Positions 25,567 through 34,626 of a stretch of DNA of 64,000 nucleotides are shown one piece after another. The notes under the pieces were generated by a model. It did no database searches, was not told the DNA's origin, and was given only the letters and a program-made list of their open reading frames with translations. This DNA is from Asanoa hainanensis (GTDB taxonomy: Bacteria > Actinomycetota > Actinomycetes > Mycobacteriales > Micromonosporaceae), in contig NZ_FZPH01000001.1 in the NCBI RefSeq assembly GCF_900188485.1, positions 1-64,000 of the forward strand. Direction: 5' to 3'. A program made the translations under genes and the position numbers. Every line of letters begins with the position of its first letter. The first letter of the stretch is position 1.

Positions 25567-26886
25567 ATGATGAGGTCGGTTACCGACGCGCGCGACGTGG
25601 TCGTCACCGGCATGGGTTTCTGTCTGCCGGGCCTCGGCCGGGCGACGATCACCACCCAGGACGTCTGGGAGATCGTCTCCCAGGGCAAGACCGCGATCTC
25701 CTCCCGCGACGACGGCGTCTACTACGGCTCCGTCGACCTGCCGGTGGAGACGTTCTCCGAGTACTTCCCGGAGATCCCGGGCATCTTCGCCGCGCACTTC
25801 ACCGACACGCACCGGTTCGGGCTGATGTCGTTCCTGGAGGCGTGCACCGACGCGAAGCTCGACGTGCGGGCCGGTGCTCTCACCAACGCCGGCATCCTGG
25901 TCGGGCGCGGCGGCGTCGACACCAACATCGCCGGCTACCTCAAGGTGCTGAACACCGAGATCGGCGACCTGAACATCATCGAGGCGACCTCGCTGTTCAT
26001 CGAGAGCTCGATCGCGGTGACCTCCTCGGACGTGGCGCTGGCCCAGTCGGCCTTCGCCCGTACGACCGGGCCCTGTTACACCGCGAACGCCGGCTGCTCC
26101 TCGTCGAGCGTGCAGATCAACAACGCCCGCCTGCTGATCAACAGTGGCGCGTCCGACGTGATCGCCGTGACCGGCGTCGACAACTTCTACTACCCGCTGC
26201 TCAAGAAGGTCTTCGACCTGGTCAAGATGGTCCAGGGCCAGGACGCCGACGCCCGGCCGACCAACGCGCTGCCGGACGAGCCGATCGAGTTCGACCGCCT
26301 GATGCGCCCGTACGACCAGCGCCAGGGCTGCGTCAACTACGGCGAGGGATCGGTCTCGCTGATCCTGGAGAGCCGTGAGCACGCCGAGCGGCGCGGCGCG
26401 GCGATCTACGGCCAGGTGCTGGGCCAGGCGATCACCCGCGACGGGCTGCCCCACCCGCTGGCCAGCGACCAGGACGGCGGCGGCCTCGTCGCGGCGGTCC
26501 GGCAGGCGCTGGGCGACCGGCCGATCGAGCAGGTCCGGTACGTGCACGGCGGCAGCGACGGCGGCATGGCGCAGCAGGAGGCCGCGGCGATCCGCACCCT
26601 GTTCGGCGCCGGCGCCGCCGACCTGCTGATGACCTCGCAGGAGGGCAGCTTCGGCCACAACGGAGCGCCCACCGGCGCCCTCGGCGTCGCGCTGACCCTG
26701 CTGATGATGCAGAACCGGATGGTCTGCCCGACCGCCAACTGCGAGCGGCCGCTCGACTTCCTGCCGTTCGACCCGGTGCCCGGTTTCCAGAGCGTGCCGA
26801 TGGCCTTCGACCACGCGCTCAGCTTCACCTACCAGTTGGGCGGCGTGCAGAGCGCCATCCTGCTCGGCAGCCCCGACGCCCTTTAA
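25567..26886 (+). CDS. Stand-alone beta-ketoacyl synthase-like protein
   Basis: The 439-aa thiolase-fold condensing enzyme keeps a C-H-H triad: C177 in NAGCSSSS, H327 in VHGGSDGG and H364 in GSFGHNGAPTG. The surrounding motifs depart from FabF/KS consensus (NAGCSS for TACSS, HGGSDG for HGTGT), and the usual lysine shortly before the second histidine is replaced (TSQEGSFGH). It precedes the large PKS by 21 nt and is probably cotranscribed. It may prime or extend the PKS product, or act as a ketosynthase with altered substrate. A second ATG follows the first directly. Confidence 0.85.
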   Translation: MMRSVTDARDVVVTGMGFCLPGLGRATITTQDVWEIVSQGKTAISSRDDGVYYGSVDLPVETFSEYFPEIPGIFAAHFTDTHRFGLMSFLEACTDAKLDVRAGALTNAGILVGRGGVDTNIAGYLKVLNTEIGDLNIIEATSLFIESSIAVTSSDVALAQSAFARTTGPCYTANAGCSSSSVQINNARLLINSGASDVIAVTGVDNFYYPLLKKVFDLVKMVQGQDADARPTNALPDEPIEFDRLMRPYDQRQGCVNYGEGSVSLILESREHAERRGAAIYGQVLGQAITRDGLPHPLASDQDGGGLVAAVRQALGDRPIEQVRYVHGGSDGGMAQQEAAAIRTLFGAGAADLLMTSQEGSFGHNGAPTGALGVALTLLMMQNRMVCPTANCERPLDFLPFDPVPGFQSVPMAFDHALSFTYQLGGVQSAILLGSPDAL

Positions 26887-26907
26887 CCCAGAAAAGAGCC
26901 TGCTCCA

Positions 26908-29900
26908 GTGGAACACGAGCACATCGCGATCGTCGGGATCGGCTGCCGGCTGCCCGGCGACGTCGACTCGCCGGCCGCCCTGTGGCGCCTGCTCGCCGAC
27001 GGCCGCGACGCCGTCGGCCCCTTCCCGGCGGGCCGACCGGCGCCGGGTGCCGCGACGCCGCCCGACGGTGGCTGGCTGACCGACGTCTCCGGCTTCGACG
27101 CCGACTTCTTCGGCGTCTCCCGCCGCGAGGCCGACGTGCTCGACCCGCAGCACCGGCTGATGCTGGAGGTCGTCTGGGAGGCGTTCGAGCACGCGGGGCT
27201 GGCACCCGACCGGCTGTCCGGCGAGCCGACCGGCGTCTACCTCGGCCTGAGCTACGACGAGTACATGCAGCGCCTGGCCGGCCAGCCGGAAGAGCTGGCC
27301 GGCGGCATCCTGACCAACGGGCACTGCGTGGCCGCCGGGCGGATCTCGTACCTGCTGGGCCTGCACGGCCCCGCCGTCACCGTCGACACAGCCTGCTCGT
27401 CCGGTCTGGTCGCGGTGCACCAGGCCGCGCAGGCGCTGCGCGACCGGGAGTGCGACGTCGCGGTCGCCGGCGCCGTCAACCTGATCGTCGACGAGCGCAC
27501 GACCCGTGAGTTCAGCCGGTTCGGCATGCTCTCGCCGACGGGCCGGTGCCGGGCGTTCGACACGCACGCCGACGGCTTCGTCCGCTCCGAGGGCGCCGGC
27601 GCCGTCGTGCTCAAGCGGCTCGGCGACGCGCTGCGCGAGGGCGACCGGATCCTGGCCGTGGTACGCGGCTCGGCGGTCAACCAGGACGGCCGCTCCGACG
27701 GCCTGTCGGCGCCGTCGGCCGAGGCACAGGAGCAGGTCTACCGCGCCGCGCTGGTCCGCGCCGGCCTCGACGCGAGCCAGGTCGGCTACGTCGAGGCGCA
27801 CGGCACCGGCACCCGGCTCGGCGACCCGACGGAACTGACGAGCCTGACCCGGGTGTACGGGGGACAGGGCCGGGCGGTCGCGATCGGCTCGATCAAGACG
27901 AACGTCGGGCACCTCGAACCGGCGGCCGGCATCGTCGGACTGATCAAGACGGTGCTGTCCCTGGACTACGGGCTCATCCCGGGCAACCTGCACTTCACCG
28001 GTTGGACGCCGGGCACCGACCCGTCGGCGGCCGGCCTGTTCGTGCCGACCGGCACCACCCGCTGGCCGGACGGCGCCGCCGTGCGCCGCGCCGCGGTCTC
28101 CTCGTTCGGCTTCTCCGGCACCAACGCGCACGTCGTGCTCGAAGAGGCGCCGAACCTGCCGTCGGCGCCGGCCGTACCCCGGCCGACCGCCGAGCCCGAG
28201 GTCGTGGTGATCCCGGCCGGCTCGCGCGGGGCGCTGCCGGCCGCGGCCAACCGGGTCGCCGACTGGCTCGACGGCGACGGGCGCGACGTGCCGCTGCGCG
28301 ACATCGCCCACACGTTCGCGCTGCGCCGTGGGGCCGGGCGCGGGCGGCTCGGCGTCGTCGCCCTCGACACCGAGGAGCTCTCCGACCGGCTGCGGGCGTA
28401 CGCCGCCGGGCACGTCGACCCGGCCGTGGTCGACGGCGAGGTGCACACCGGCGTCGTACGCGGCGCCGTCTGGGTGTTCTCCGGTCAGGGTTCGCAGTGG
28501 CCCGGCATGGGAGCCGAGCTCCTGGCCACGGAGCCCGCCTTCGCCGCCAGCCTGACCCGCACCGACGCGCTGATCGCCAGCGAGGCCGGCTTCTCGGTCC
28601 TCGACGTGCTGCGCTCCGGCCAGCCGGTGTCCGGCTGCGGCTTCGTCCAGCCGGTGCTGTTCGCCGTCCAGGTGGCGCTGGCGGACCTGTGGCGGTCGTA
28701 CGGCGTCACCCCGGCCGGCGTGCTCGGCCACTCGATGGGCGAGGTCGCGGCGGCGGTCGTGGCCGGCGCGCTGTCGCTCGCCGACGGCGTCGCGGTGGTC
28801 TGCCGCCGCTCGGCCCTGCTGGAGCGGATCGCCGGCGCCGGCGCGATGGCCAGCGTGGGCCTGCACCGCTCGCAGGTCGAGGCGGACATCGCGGCCGCCG
28901 GCGCGGGCGAGGTGGTCTCCGTCGCGGTGGTGGCCGCCCCGGCCAGCACTGTGATCGCCGGTGACGACGAGTGGGTGCGGCTGCTGGTCGACTCTTGGGA
29001 CGCCGAGGGCGTACCGGCCCGGCTGGTCGCCGTCGACGTCGCGTCGCACTCGCCGCAGGTCGACCCGCTGCTCGAGGACCTCGACGCGGCGCTCAAGGAC
29101 CTGCGGCCACGCGATCCCGTCGTGCCGTTCTACTCCACCGTGCTCGACCCGCGCTCCGAACAGCCGGCGTTCGACGCCGACTACTGGTGCCGCAACCTGC
29201 GGCAGCCGGTGCGCTTCTCGGCCGCGGTCGACGCGGCGGCGGCCGACCGGCACCAGGTGTTCCTCGAGGTCTCGCCGCACCCGGTCGTCGTCGCCGCCCT
29301 GCGCGACAACCTGCCGGAGGACGCCGCCGTGATCGGCACCCTGCGCCGCGAGGAGCCGGAGCTGGCGACGTTCCGGACGGCGCTGGCCGCGCTGCACTGC
29401 GCGGGTGTCCCGGTCGCCTGGTCCGTCCTGTACGGCGACGCCGACCTCGCCGACCCGCCGGCCATCACGTACGACCGCCGCCGCCACTGGGTCGACGCCG
29501 CCCCGGTCGCGCCCGCGGCGCCCCCGCTGGGCCTCCCGGGCCGCCACACCGAGGTCGCCGGCGATCCCGTGCGGCACACCTGGGTCGGCGACGCGGGGCT
29601 GCTCGCGCTGCCGTTCCTGGCCGACCACCGGGTGCACGACGAGCCGGTGCTGCCGGGTGCGGCGTACCACGCTCTGGCGCTCAGCGCCGCCTGCGCGGTG
29701 TTCGCCGCGCCGGCCGACGAGGTGGCCGTCGAGGACCTGACCTTCCACGAGTTGTTGCGGCTCGCGGACCACACCGAGGTCGGCACCACGGTGACCCGCA
29801 CCGGTCCGGACCGGGCCGATTGCGAGATCTTCGCCCGCGGCCGCGACGGCGCGTGGCACCGGCACGCCGCCGCGGTGCTCCGCGCCGGCCGCTCCGGCAT

Positions 29901-32900
29901 CTCGCCCGACGAGGTCCCGCCGTGCGAGGTGCCCTTCGACAGCGAGGCCCTGTACGCGGCCATGCGGTCCCGCGGCATCGAGCACGGGCCGGCGTTCGCC
30001 GGGCTGAGCGGGCTGACCCGGTCCGTGGACGGCTCCGCCGCGCGGGCCGTGCTCAGCCCGCCGCTCGCCGGTGCGGGCGAGCTCGCCATCCACCCGGTGC
30101 TGCTCGACCTGTGCGCCCAGCTCCTGGTCGCGACCGTGCTCGACGCGCCGGGAGACGGGCTCGTGCTGCCGGTCGGCATCGCCCGGGTCACGGTGACCGG
30201 CGACCCGTCCCGCGCCGCCTACGCCGAGGCCCAGCTGGTCGCGGCCGACGACGACGGGTTCGCGGGCGACGTCGTGCTCCGCGACGGTGCCGGCGCCGCC
30301 GTGCTCACCGTCGACGGACTGCGCTGCGTGCGCCAGCGCGTGCCCGCCCCGCCCGCCGCTCGGTCGGAGTCCTGGCTGCTCGAGCCGCGCTGGGTGCCCG
30401 CACCACCGGTGGCCGACGCGGTGGTCGGCCGGGTGCTGCTGGTCGGCGAGGGCGGCGGCGCCGTCCTGCCCGTCGCGGCCGCGCTGCGGGCCCGTGGCGC
30501 CGCGGCCGACGTGCTGGACCTGCCGCTCGACGAGCCGGTCGACGGCCTGCTGGGCGAGGTGCTGCCGGGCGTCGTCGCGCTGGTCTGCGGCGCCGCCGTG
30601 GGCGCGGGCGACGCCGCGCTCGACCGCACCCGCCGGGTGGTCGCCGTCGCCCAGGCCCTGTGCACCGAGGCGGTGCCGCCCCGGCTGGTGCTGGTCACCG
30701 CCGGTGCCCTCGACGAGGCGGCGCTGCGCGGCGTCGTCCGGGTGCTCGCGATCGAGCACCCGGAGCTGCGCGCCACCCTGGTCGAGTCGACGGACGCGGA
30801 CCTGCTCGCCGCCGAGCTGCTCGCCGACGGTGTCGACGACGAGGTCCGGCATCGGGCGGGGGAGCGGGCGGTGGCCCGGCTGTCGTACGCGCCGGTCCCC
30901 GAACCGTCCTTCGTGGACGCTCGCTGTGGGGTCGACGGCTTCCGGCTGCGAGCCGGCCGGATCGGCGACCTGTCCGGGCTGGAGCTCGCGGCCTGTTACC
31001 GGCGTCGGCCCGGGCCGGGCGAGGTGGAGGTCCAGGTGACCGCCGCGGGAGTCAACTTCCGCGACGTGCTCACCGTGCTCGGCCTGTTGCCCTCCGACGG
31101 TCACGACGTCCGCTACCGGATCGGCTTCGAGTGCGCGGGCGTCGTCAGTGCGGTCGGCTCCGGTGTGCCGCTCTCCGTCGGCGAGACCGTGCTGGCGGTC
31201 GACCTGCGCGGCGGCGCGTTCGGCTCCTTCCTCACCGTGCCGGCGACCGCCGTCGCGCGGATGCCCGCCGGCCTCGACCCGGTCGTCGCGGCTGGGCAGC
31301 TCACCGGCTACCTGACCGCCTGGTACGCGCTGCGGCACGTCGCCGGGGTGCGCTCCGGCGAGCGGGTGCTGATCCACAGCGGCACCGGCGGCACCGGCCT
31401 GGCCGCGATCGCGGTGGCCCGCCGCCTCGGCGCGACCGTGCTCGCCACGGCGGGAACGCCGGAGAAGCGGGCCCGGCTGCGCGAGCTCGGCATCGCCACG
31501 GTGATGGACTCGCGATCGCTGGACTTCGCGGCGGAGACGCTGGCCGCGACCGGCGGCGAGGGCGTCGACGTCGTGCTCAACTCGCTGGCGGGGCCGGCGA
31601 TCCGGGCCGGGCTGTCGACGCTGCGGCCCTTCGGCCGGTTCGTGGAGCTCGGCGTGCGGGACATCCTCGCCGACCGGGCCCTCGGCCTCGCGCCGATGCG
31701 GCACAACATCACCTTCAGCACGGTCGACCTGATCGAGCTGCAGCACCGGCGCCCCGACGTGTTCGCCACGGTGCTGCGGGAGGTGCTGACCGGGCTCGCC
31801 GACGGGTCGCTGCCACCGCTGCCCGTGCGGTCGTACCCGCTGACCTCCGCGACCGACGCGTTGCGGACGATGGCCGCGGCCGCCCACCAGGGCAAGCTCG
31901 TGCTGACCGTGCCCGGCTCGGGGACGGTCCGGGTGGCGCGCCCCGACGGGCCGCCGGTGCGGGCGGACGGGTCGTACATCATCACCGGCGGCCTGACCGG
32001 CGTCGGCCTGGCGGCGGCGTCCTGGCTCGCGTCGCGCGGCGCCGGGCACCTGGTGCTCAACGGGCGGCGGGCGCCCTCTTCGGAGGCGGCTTCGAAGATC
32101 GCCGACCTCCGGGCGGCGGGGACCCGGGTCACGGTGATCCGCGGCGACATCGCGGCGCCGGGCACCGCGGACGCGCTGGTGACGGCGGCGACCGCGTTCA
32201 ACCGGCCGCTGCGCGGCGTGCTGCACGCGGCGATGGTGCTCGCCGACGCGGCGCTGCTCACCGTGGCGGACGACCACTTCGACACCGTCTGGCGGCCGAA
32301 GGTGGTCGGCGCCCGCGCGCTGCACACCGCGGTCACCGGGCACCGGCCGGACTGGTTCGTCGTGTTCTCCTCCATGGCCTCGCTGATCGGCAACGCCGGC
32401 CAGACGGTGTACGCGGCGGCGAACGCGTGGCTCGACGGCTTCGCGCGGTGGCGGGCGGCGCAGGGCCAGCCGACGCTGGCGGTCAACTGGGGCCCCTGGG
32501 GCGAGACGGGCGCGGCGACCGACTTCGCGGCGCGCGGCTGGACCACGATCGGCACCGCCGACGGCTTCGCCGCACTGTCCACATTGCTGATCCACGACCG
32601 GGTACGCACGGGCGTGCTCCCGGGGCCGCCGTCGACCTGGGTGCCGGCGCCGGACGCGCCGTTCTTCGCCGAGCTCCTCTCGCCCTCGGCGGAGGAGCCG
32701 GCACCCGAGCCGGGTCCGCCGGCCGTGGACGTCCGGGCCGACCTGGCCGCGACGCCCGCGGGTCTGGCTCGCCGAACGGCCCTGGAGTCGTACGTCGGGG
32801 GCCACGTCCAGGCGGTGATGCGGCTCGGCGACAGCGTCCTGGACCCGCAGGTGCCGTTACGCGCGCTGGGCTTCGACTCGCTGCTGGCGATGGAGCTCCG

Positions 32901-33027
32901 GGCCCGCCTGGAGGCCGGGCTGGGCGTCAAACTGGCCGGCAACTTCGTGTGGCAGCACCCGACCCTGGCCGCACTGGCCGAGGGCCTGGCGGACCACATG
33001 GAGCTGGCCCTGGACGCCGAGGAGTAG
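26908..33027 (+). CDS. Type I polyketide synthase, single reducing module (KS-AT-DH-ER-KR-ACP)
   Basis: The 2039-aa protein starts at a GTG. KS (1-425): C163 in DTACSSG, H298 in EAHGTGT, H335 in NVGH. AT (about 510-825): S609 in GHSMG, with VASH in place of YASH/HAFH, favouring methylmalonyl-CoA. DH (about 885-1150): H907 in [13 protein letters not shown]1067 in [11 protein letters not shown] structural, non-catalytic KR-like stretch follows, then ER (about 1345-1665) with HSGTGGTG at 1490. KR (about 1690-1890) has SSMAS and YAAANAW, with LAD replacing LDD. ACP: S1991 in LGFDSLL. There is no thioesterase, so the chain must be released or passed on by another enzyme. The layout resembles iterative PKSs that make methyl-branched acyl chains. 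Confidence 0.95.
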   Translation: MEHEHIAIVGIGCRLPGDVDSPAALWRLLADGRDAVGPFPAGRPAPGAATPPDGGWLTDVSGFDADFFGVSRREADVLDPQHRLMLEVVWEAFEHAGLAPDRLSGEPTGVYLGLSYDEYMQRLAGQPEELAGGILTNGHCVAAGRISYLLGLHGPAVTVDTACSSGLVAVHQAAQALRDRECDVAVAGAVNLIVDERTTREFSRFGMLSPTGRCRAFDTHADGFVRSEGAGAVVLKRLGDALREGDRILAVVRGSAVNQDGRSDGLSAPSAEAQEQVYRAALVRAGLDASQVGYVEAHGTGTRLGDPTELTSLTRVYGGQGRAVAIGSIKTNVGHLEPAAGIVGLIKTVLSLDYGLIPGNLHFTGWTPGTDPSAAGLFVPTGTTRWPDGAAVRRAAVSSFGFSGTNAHVVLEEAPNLPSAPAVPRPTAEPEVVVIPAGSRGALPAAANRVADWLDGDGRDVPLRDIAHTFALRRGAGRGRLGVVALDTEELSDRLRAYAAGHVDPAVVDGEVHTGVVRGAVWVFSGQGSQWPGMGAELLATEPAFAASLTRTDALIASEAGFSVLDVLRSGQPVSGCGFVQPVLFAVQVALADLWRSYGVTPAGVLGHSMGEVAAAVVAGALSLADGVAVVCRRSALLERIAGAGAMASVGLHRSQVEADIAAAGAGEVVSVAVVAAPASTVIAGDDEWVRLLVDSWDAEGVPARLVAVDVASHSPQVDPLLEDLDAALKDLRPRDPVVPFYSTVLDPRSEQPAFDADYWCRNLRQPVRFSAAVDAAAADRHQVFLEVSPHPVVVAALRDNLPEDAAVIGTLRREEPELATFRTALAALHCAGVPVAWSVLYGDADLADPPAITYDRRRHWVDAAPVAPAAPPLGLPGRHTEVAGDPVRHTWVGDAGLLALPFLADHRVHDEPVLPGAAYHALALSAACAVFAAPADEVAVEDLTFHELLRLADHTEVGTTVTRTGPDRADCEIFARGRDGAWHRHAAAVLRAGRSGISPDEVPPCEVPFDSEALYAAMRSRGIEHGPAFAGLSGLTRSVDGSAARAVLSPPLAGAGELAIHPVLLDLCAQLLVATVLDAPGDGLVLPVGIARVTVTGDPSRAAYAEAQLVAADDDGFAGDVVLRDGAGAAVLTVDGLRCVRQRVPAPPAARSESWLLEPRWVPAPPVADAVVGRVLLVGEGGGAVLPVAAALRARGAAADVLDLPLDEPVDGLLGEVLPGVVALVCGAAVGAGDAALDRTRRVVAVAQALCTEAVPPRLVLVTAGALDEAALRGVVRVLAIEHPELRATLVESTDADLLAAELLADGVDDEVRHRAGERAVARLSYAPVPEPSFVDARCGVDGFRLRAGRIGDLSGLELAACYRRRPGPGEVEVQVTAAGVNFRDVLTVLGLLPSDGHDVRYRIGFECAGVVSAVGSGVPLSVGETVLAVDLRGGAFGSFLTVPATAVARMPAGLDPVVAAGQLTGYLTAWYALRHVAGVRSGERVLIHSGTGGTGLAAIAVARRLGATVLATAGTPEKRARLRELGIATVMDSRSLDFAAETLAATGGEGVDVVLNSLAGPAIRAGLSTLRPFGRFVELGVRDILADRALGLAPMRHNITFSTVDLIELQHRRPDVFATVLREVLTGLADGSLPPLPVRSYPLTSATDALRTMAAAAHQGKLVLTVPGSGTVRVARPDGPPVRADGSYIITGGLTGVGLAAASWLASRGAGHLVLNGRRAPSSEAASKIADLRAAGTRVTVIRGDIAAPGTADALVTAATAFNRPLRGVLHAAMVLADAALLTVADDHFDTVWRPKVVGARALHTAVTGHRPDWFVVFSSMASLIGNAGQTVYAAANAWLDGFARWRAAQGQPTLAVNWGPWGETGAATDFAARGWTTIGTADGFAALSTLLIHDRVRTGVLPGPPSTWVPAPDAPFFAELLSPSAEEPAPEPGPPAVDVRADLAATPAGLARRTALESYVGGHVQAVMRLGDSVLDPQVPLRALGFDSLLAMELRARLEAGLGVKLAGNFVWQHPTLAALAEGLADHMELALDAEE

Positions 33028-33045
33028 CCCGCCACCACCAGATCT

Positions 33046-33079
33046 GCCGCGGCCGGGGCAACGAAGCCCCGGCCGCGGC
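33046..33079 (+). terminator. Intrinsic terminator-type hairpin after the PKS gene
   Basis: GCCGCGGCCGGGGC and GCCCCGGCCGCGGC make a perfect 14-bp stem with a 6-nt AACGAA loop, 18 nt after the PKS stop. There is no long T-tract, as is usual in actinomycetes. Confidence 0.8.
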
Positions 33080-33136
33080 GCTGCCGAATTTCAGGATCGG
33101 AAGCCGAGCACAGACAGGTCGGCGCCGTGGCAGGGG

Positions 33137-34189
33137 CTAACCGATCTTGCCTCGGTACGCCTTGCCGATGTGGTAGACGTTCTGATGGGTCATGCCGTAT
33201 TCAAGGGCGAGAGCGGTTCCCTTTTCGCCTGCGGCCAGCCTCCGGGCGATCTCGTGGTTCCGCGCTAGCCGTGCCGGCGGCACGTAGCCGCGGCGGTGCT
33301 TCCTCGGCGCTGGCGGCTTAATCGGATGTGGCGAACGTGGCGCGCGCTTCACACGGGGCCGACGCGCAAGGACGAGGGCGAGTTGTTGGCTGCGGCGAGC
33401 ACCCAGCACACCGGAGAAATGTTGGATGATCTCGGACGCCCTTGCCACGCCGATCGTCGTCGACCATATTGGCGACCATCCGGCTCGGCGTGGTGGTTGA
33501 GATCGAACGGTTCCGCCCATCATCTCGGCCGCTCGACGGACCACTGCCTCATCGGTCATGTGCAGGCCCAACGACTGGAAGCTGAAACATCCTTCGCCCT
33601 CCAACAGGCCGCCCAACCATGCCCATTCCACGTCGTTGGCGACCGCCGCAGCTATCTCGGCTTCGATCGCGGCTATTTTCGAGGCCTGGGCCAAGAGATC
33701 CTCGATCGGTCGAACATCTCCTCGGAGGAGAGCGTTGACCGATTTCGGCTTGACTCCATACCGCTCTGCCAACTCAGCCCGGTGAACGCCGGCAGCCTTG
33801 AGAACCCACATCTCGGCGACCTCGGTCGCGTAGGGCTTCCGTTTCGCGTCCAGCTCGCGCTTTGACAGGGCCCTGTCGATCTGAGCCTGGCGGCGTGGGC
33901 TCAAGCCCGGTCGAAGCGCATTCATCAGCTCAACGGCACGACGTCCCCGTACGCGCCACGTCAAGACGTCTTTGTGCCCCGGCATTCGCGCCCGCATGGG
34001 CCAACATGCCGTAGCCTCGACGATCTCCGCGCTGCGCTCGACCACGTCGAAGTCGGTCATCGATAGGACGACGGCAGCCTGGTTGGGGGAAGACGGTGAT
34101 GGTGCCAGGAAGGCACCCTCTCCTTCCAGAAGCCCGGTGAGGTAGGCCAACGTGGTCGGTCGCCGCAACGAGGTAAAACCGGAGAGCAC
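33137..34189 (-). CDS. Free-standing LAGLIDADG-type homing endonuclease
   Basis: The protein of up to 350 aa contains two LAGLIDADG-class helices: LAYLTGLLEGEG (14-25) and WAWLGGLLEGEG (189-200). Each ends in the acidic residue expected to bind metal. Two copies in one chain fit a monomeric enzyme. Helix-turn-helix-like segments lie at about 136-158 (AELAERYGVKPKSVNALL) and 311-343 (GTALALEYGMTHQNVYHIG). GC content is clearly lower than in neighbours, suggesting transfer. It is not inside an intein or a recognisable intron. It is divergent from the tRNA-like element and rtcB. The GTG start at 34189 is uncertain; TTG codons a few residues later would also keep both motifs. Confidence 0.82.
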   Translation of the reverse strand: MLSGFTSLRRPTTLAYLTGLLEGEGAFLAPSPSSPNQAAVVLSMTDFDVVERSAEIVEATACWPMRARMPGHKDVLTWRVRGRRAVELMNALRPGLSPRRQAQIDRALSKRELDAKRKPYATEVAEMWVLKAAGVHRAELAERYGVKPKSVNALLRGDVRPIEDLLAQASKIAAIEAEIAAAVANDVEWAWLGGLLEGEGCFSFQSLGLHMTDEAVVRRAAEMMGGTVRSQPPRRAGWSPIWSTTIGVARASEIIQHFSGVLGARRSQQLALVLARRPRVKRAPRSPHPIKPPAPRKHRRGYVPPARLARNHEIARRLAAGEKGTALALEYGMTHQNVYHIGKAYRGKIG

Positions 34190-34516
34190 AAGAAATTCTA
34201 TGACCTGGCCTCACGTTGAGGTTGCCCGCTCGATCCCAACGAAGCGTCAAATATCGTTGCCAGCAGCGCCGGTCAGTCCTACCGTTGGTTCGCAGAGGAC
34301 GCGAGCGAGGAGACACCGAAGATGCGGCAACCCAGCCTGAACGCGACACGGTGTTTGCCGTGTGCGGTCGTGGGTCTGCCCTCCGGTGGCCCAGCCGCAG
34401 GCGCCGTGTCGCCAGCTTTCGCAGCACGACACTTGCGCTAACCCCGCCGCATTTGCGCTTGAGCTGTCTGGCCGCCACTAGGCGGCAGGCGGCGGCAACA
34501 TTTCGGCACCCCTCCT
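34190..34516. other. Low-GC intergenic stretch between endonuclease and tRNA-like element
   Basis: About 330 bp with no supported gene. It contains small stem-loops, ACACGG-TGTTTG-CCGTGT (34346-34363) and GCCGCC-ACTA-GGCGGC (34471-34486). The second is followed by AACATTT and could terminate or process upstream RNA before the tRNA-like element. Promoters for the endonuclease (-) and the tRNA-rtcB unit (+) must lie here, but no clear -35/-10 pair stands out. Confidence 0.4.
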
Positions 34517-34601
34517 GGCCTGATCGCGTCGCCGGTGCGGCGGCCGGTCCGCAAAACCGGATCCCGGAAACGGGCGAGGGATTCGACTTCCCGTCAGGCC
34601 T
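34517..34601 (+). tRNA. SelC-like tRNA with GCA anticodon and 8/4 acceptor branch
   Basis: An 85-nt cloverleaf. Acceptor GGCCTGAT (34517-34524) pairs with GTCAGGCC (34593-34600), eight pairs including one T-G. D stem CGTCGC/GCGGCG has six pairs and a 4-nt CGGT loop (34527-34542); E. coli selenocysteine tRNA has CGTCTC-CGGT-GAGGCG. Anticodon stem CCGGT/ACCGG (34544-34560) carries loop CCGCAAA, anticodon GCA (34551-34553). The variable arm is CCCG-GAAA-CGGG. T arm GGGA-TTCGACT-TCCC (34578-34592) has a canonical loop. T601 is the discriminator (U73, as in Cys tRNA); CCA is not encoded. Position 33 is C instead of U, so it may be non-decoding. It ends 25 nt before rtcB. Confidence 0.65.
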
Positions 34602-34615
34602 CAAGGATATCCACT

Positions 34616-34623
34616 AAGGAGAG
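34616..34623 (+). promoter_or_regulatory. rtcB ribosome binding site
   Basis: AAGGAGAG lies 3-5 nt before ATG 34627 and 15 nt after the tRNA-like element. Transcription of rtcB from further upstream would therefore include the tRNA-like RNA in its leader. Confidence 0.8.
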
Positions 34624-34626
34624 ACG

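Noticed and set aside
25516-32805. A 2429-codon open frame antisense to the polyketide genes
   Set aside because: Its composition is Arg/Gly/Val/His-rich low complexity, typical of the reverse strand of very high-GC coding DNA. The plus-strand PKS has complete, correctly spaced catalytic motifs.
33137-34189. Intein or group I intron surrounding the LAGLIDADG gene
   Set aside because: No extein halves, intein blocks or intron core helices flank the frame; the PKS upstream ends normally with its terminator and rtcB is intact.
34544-34560. Intron in the anticodon arm of the tRNA-like element as a substrate for rtcB
   Set aside because: The anticodon stem and 7-nt loop are continuous, leaving no inserted sequence.
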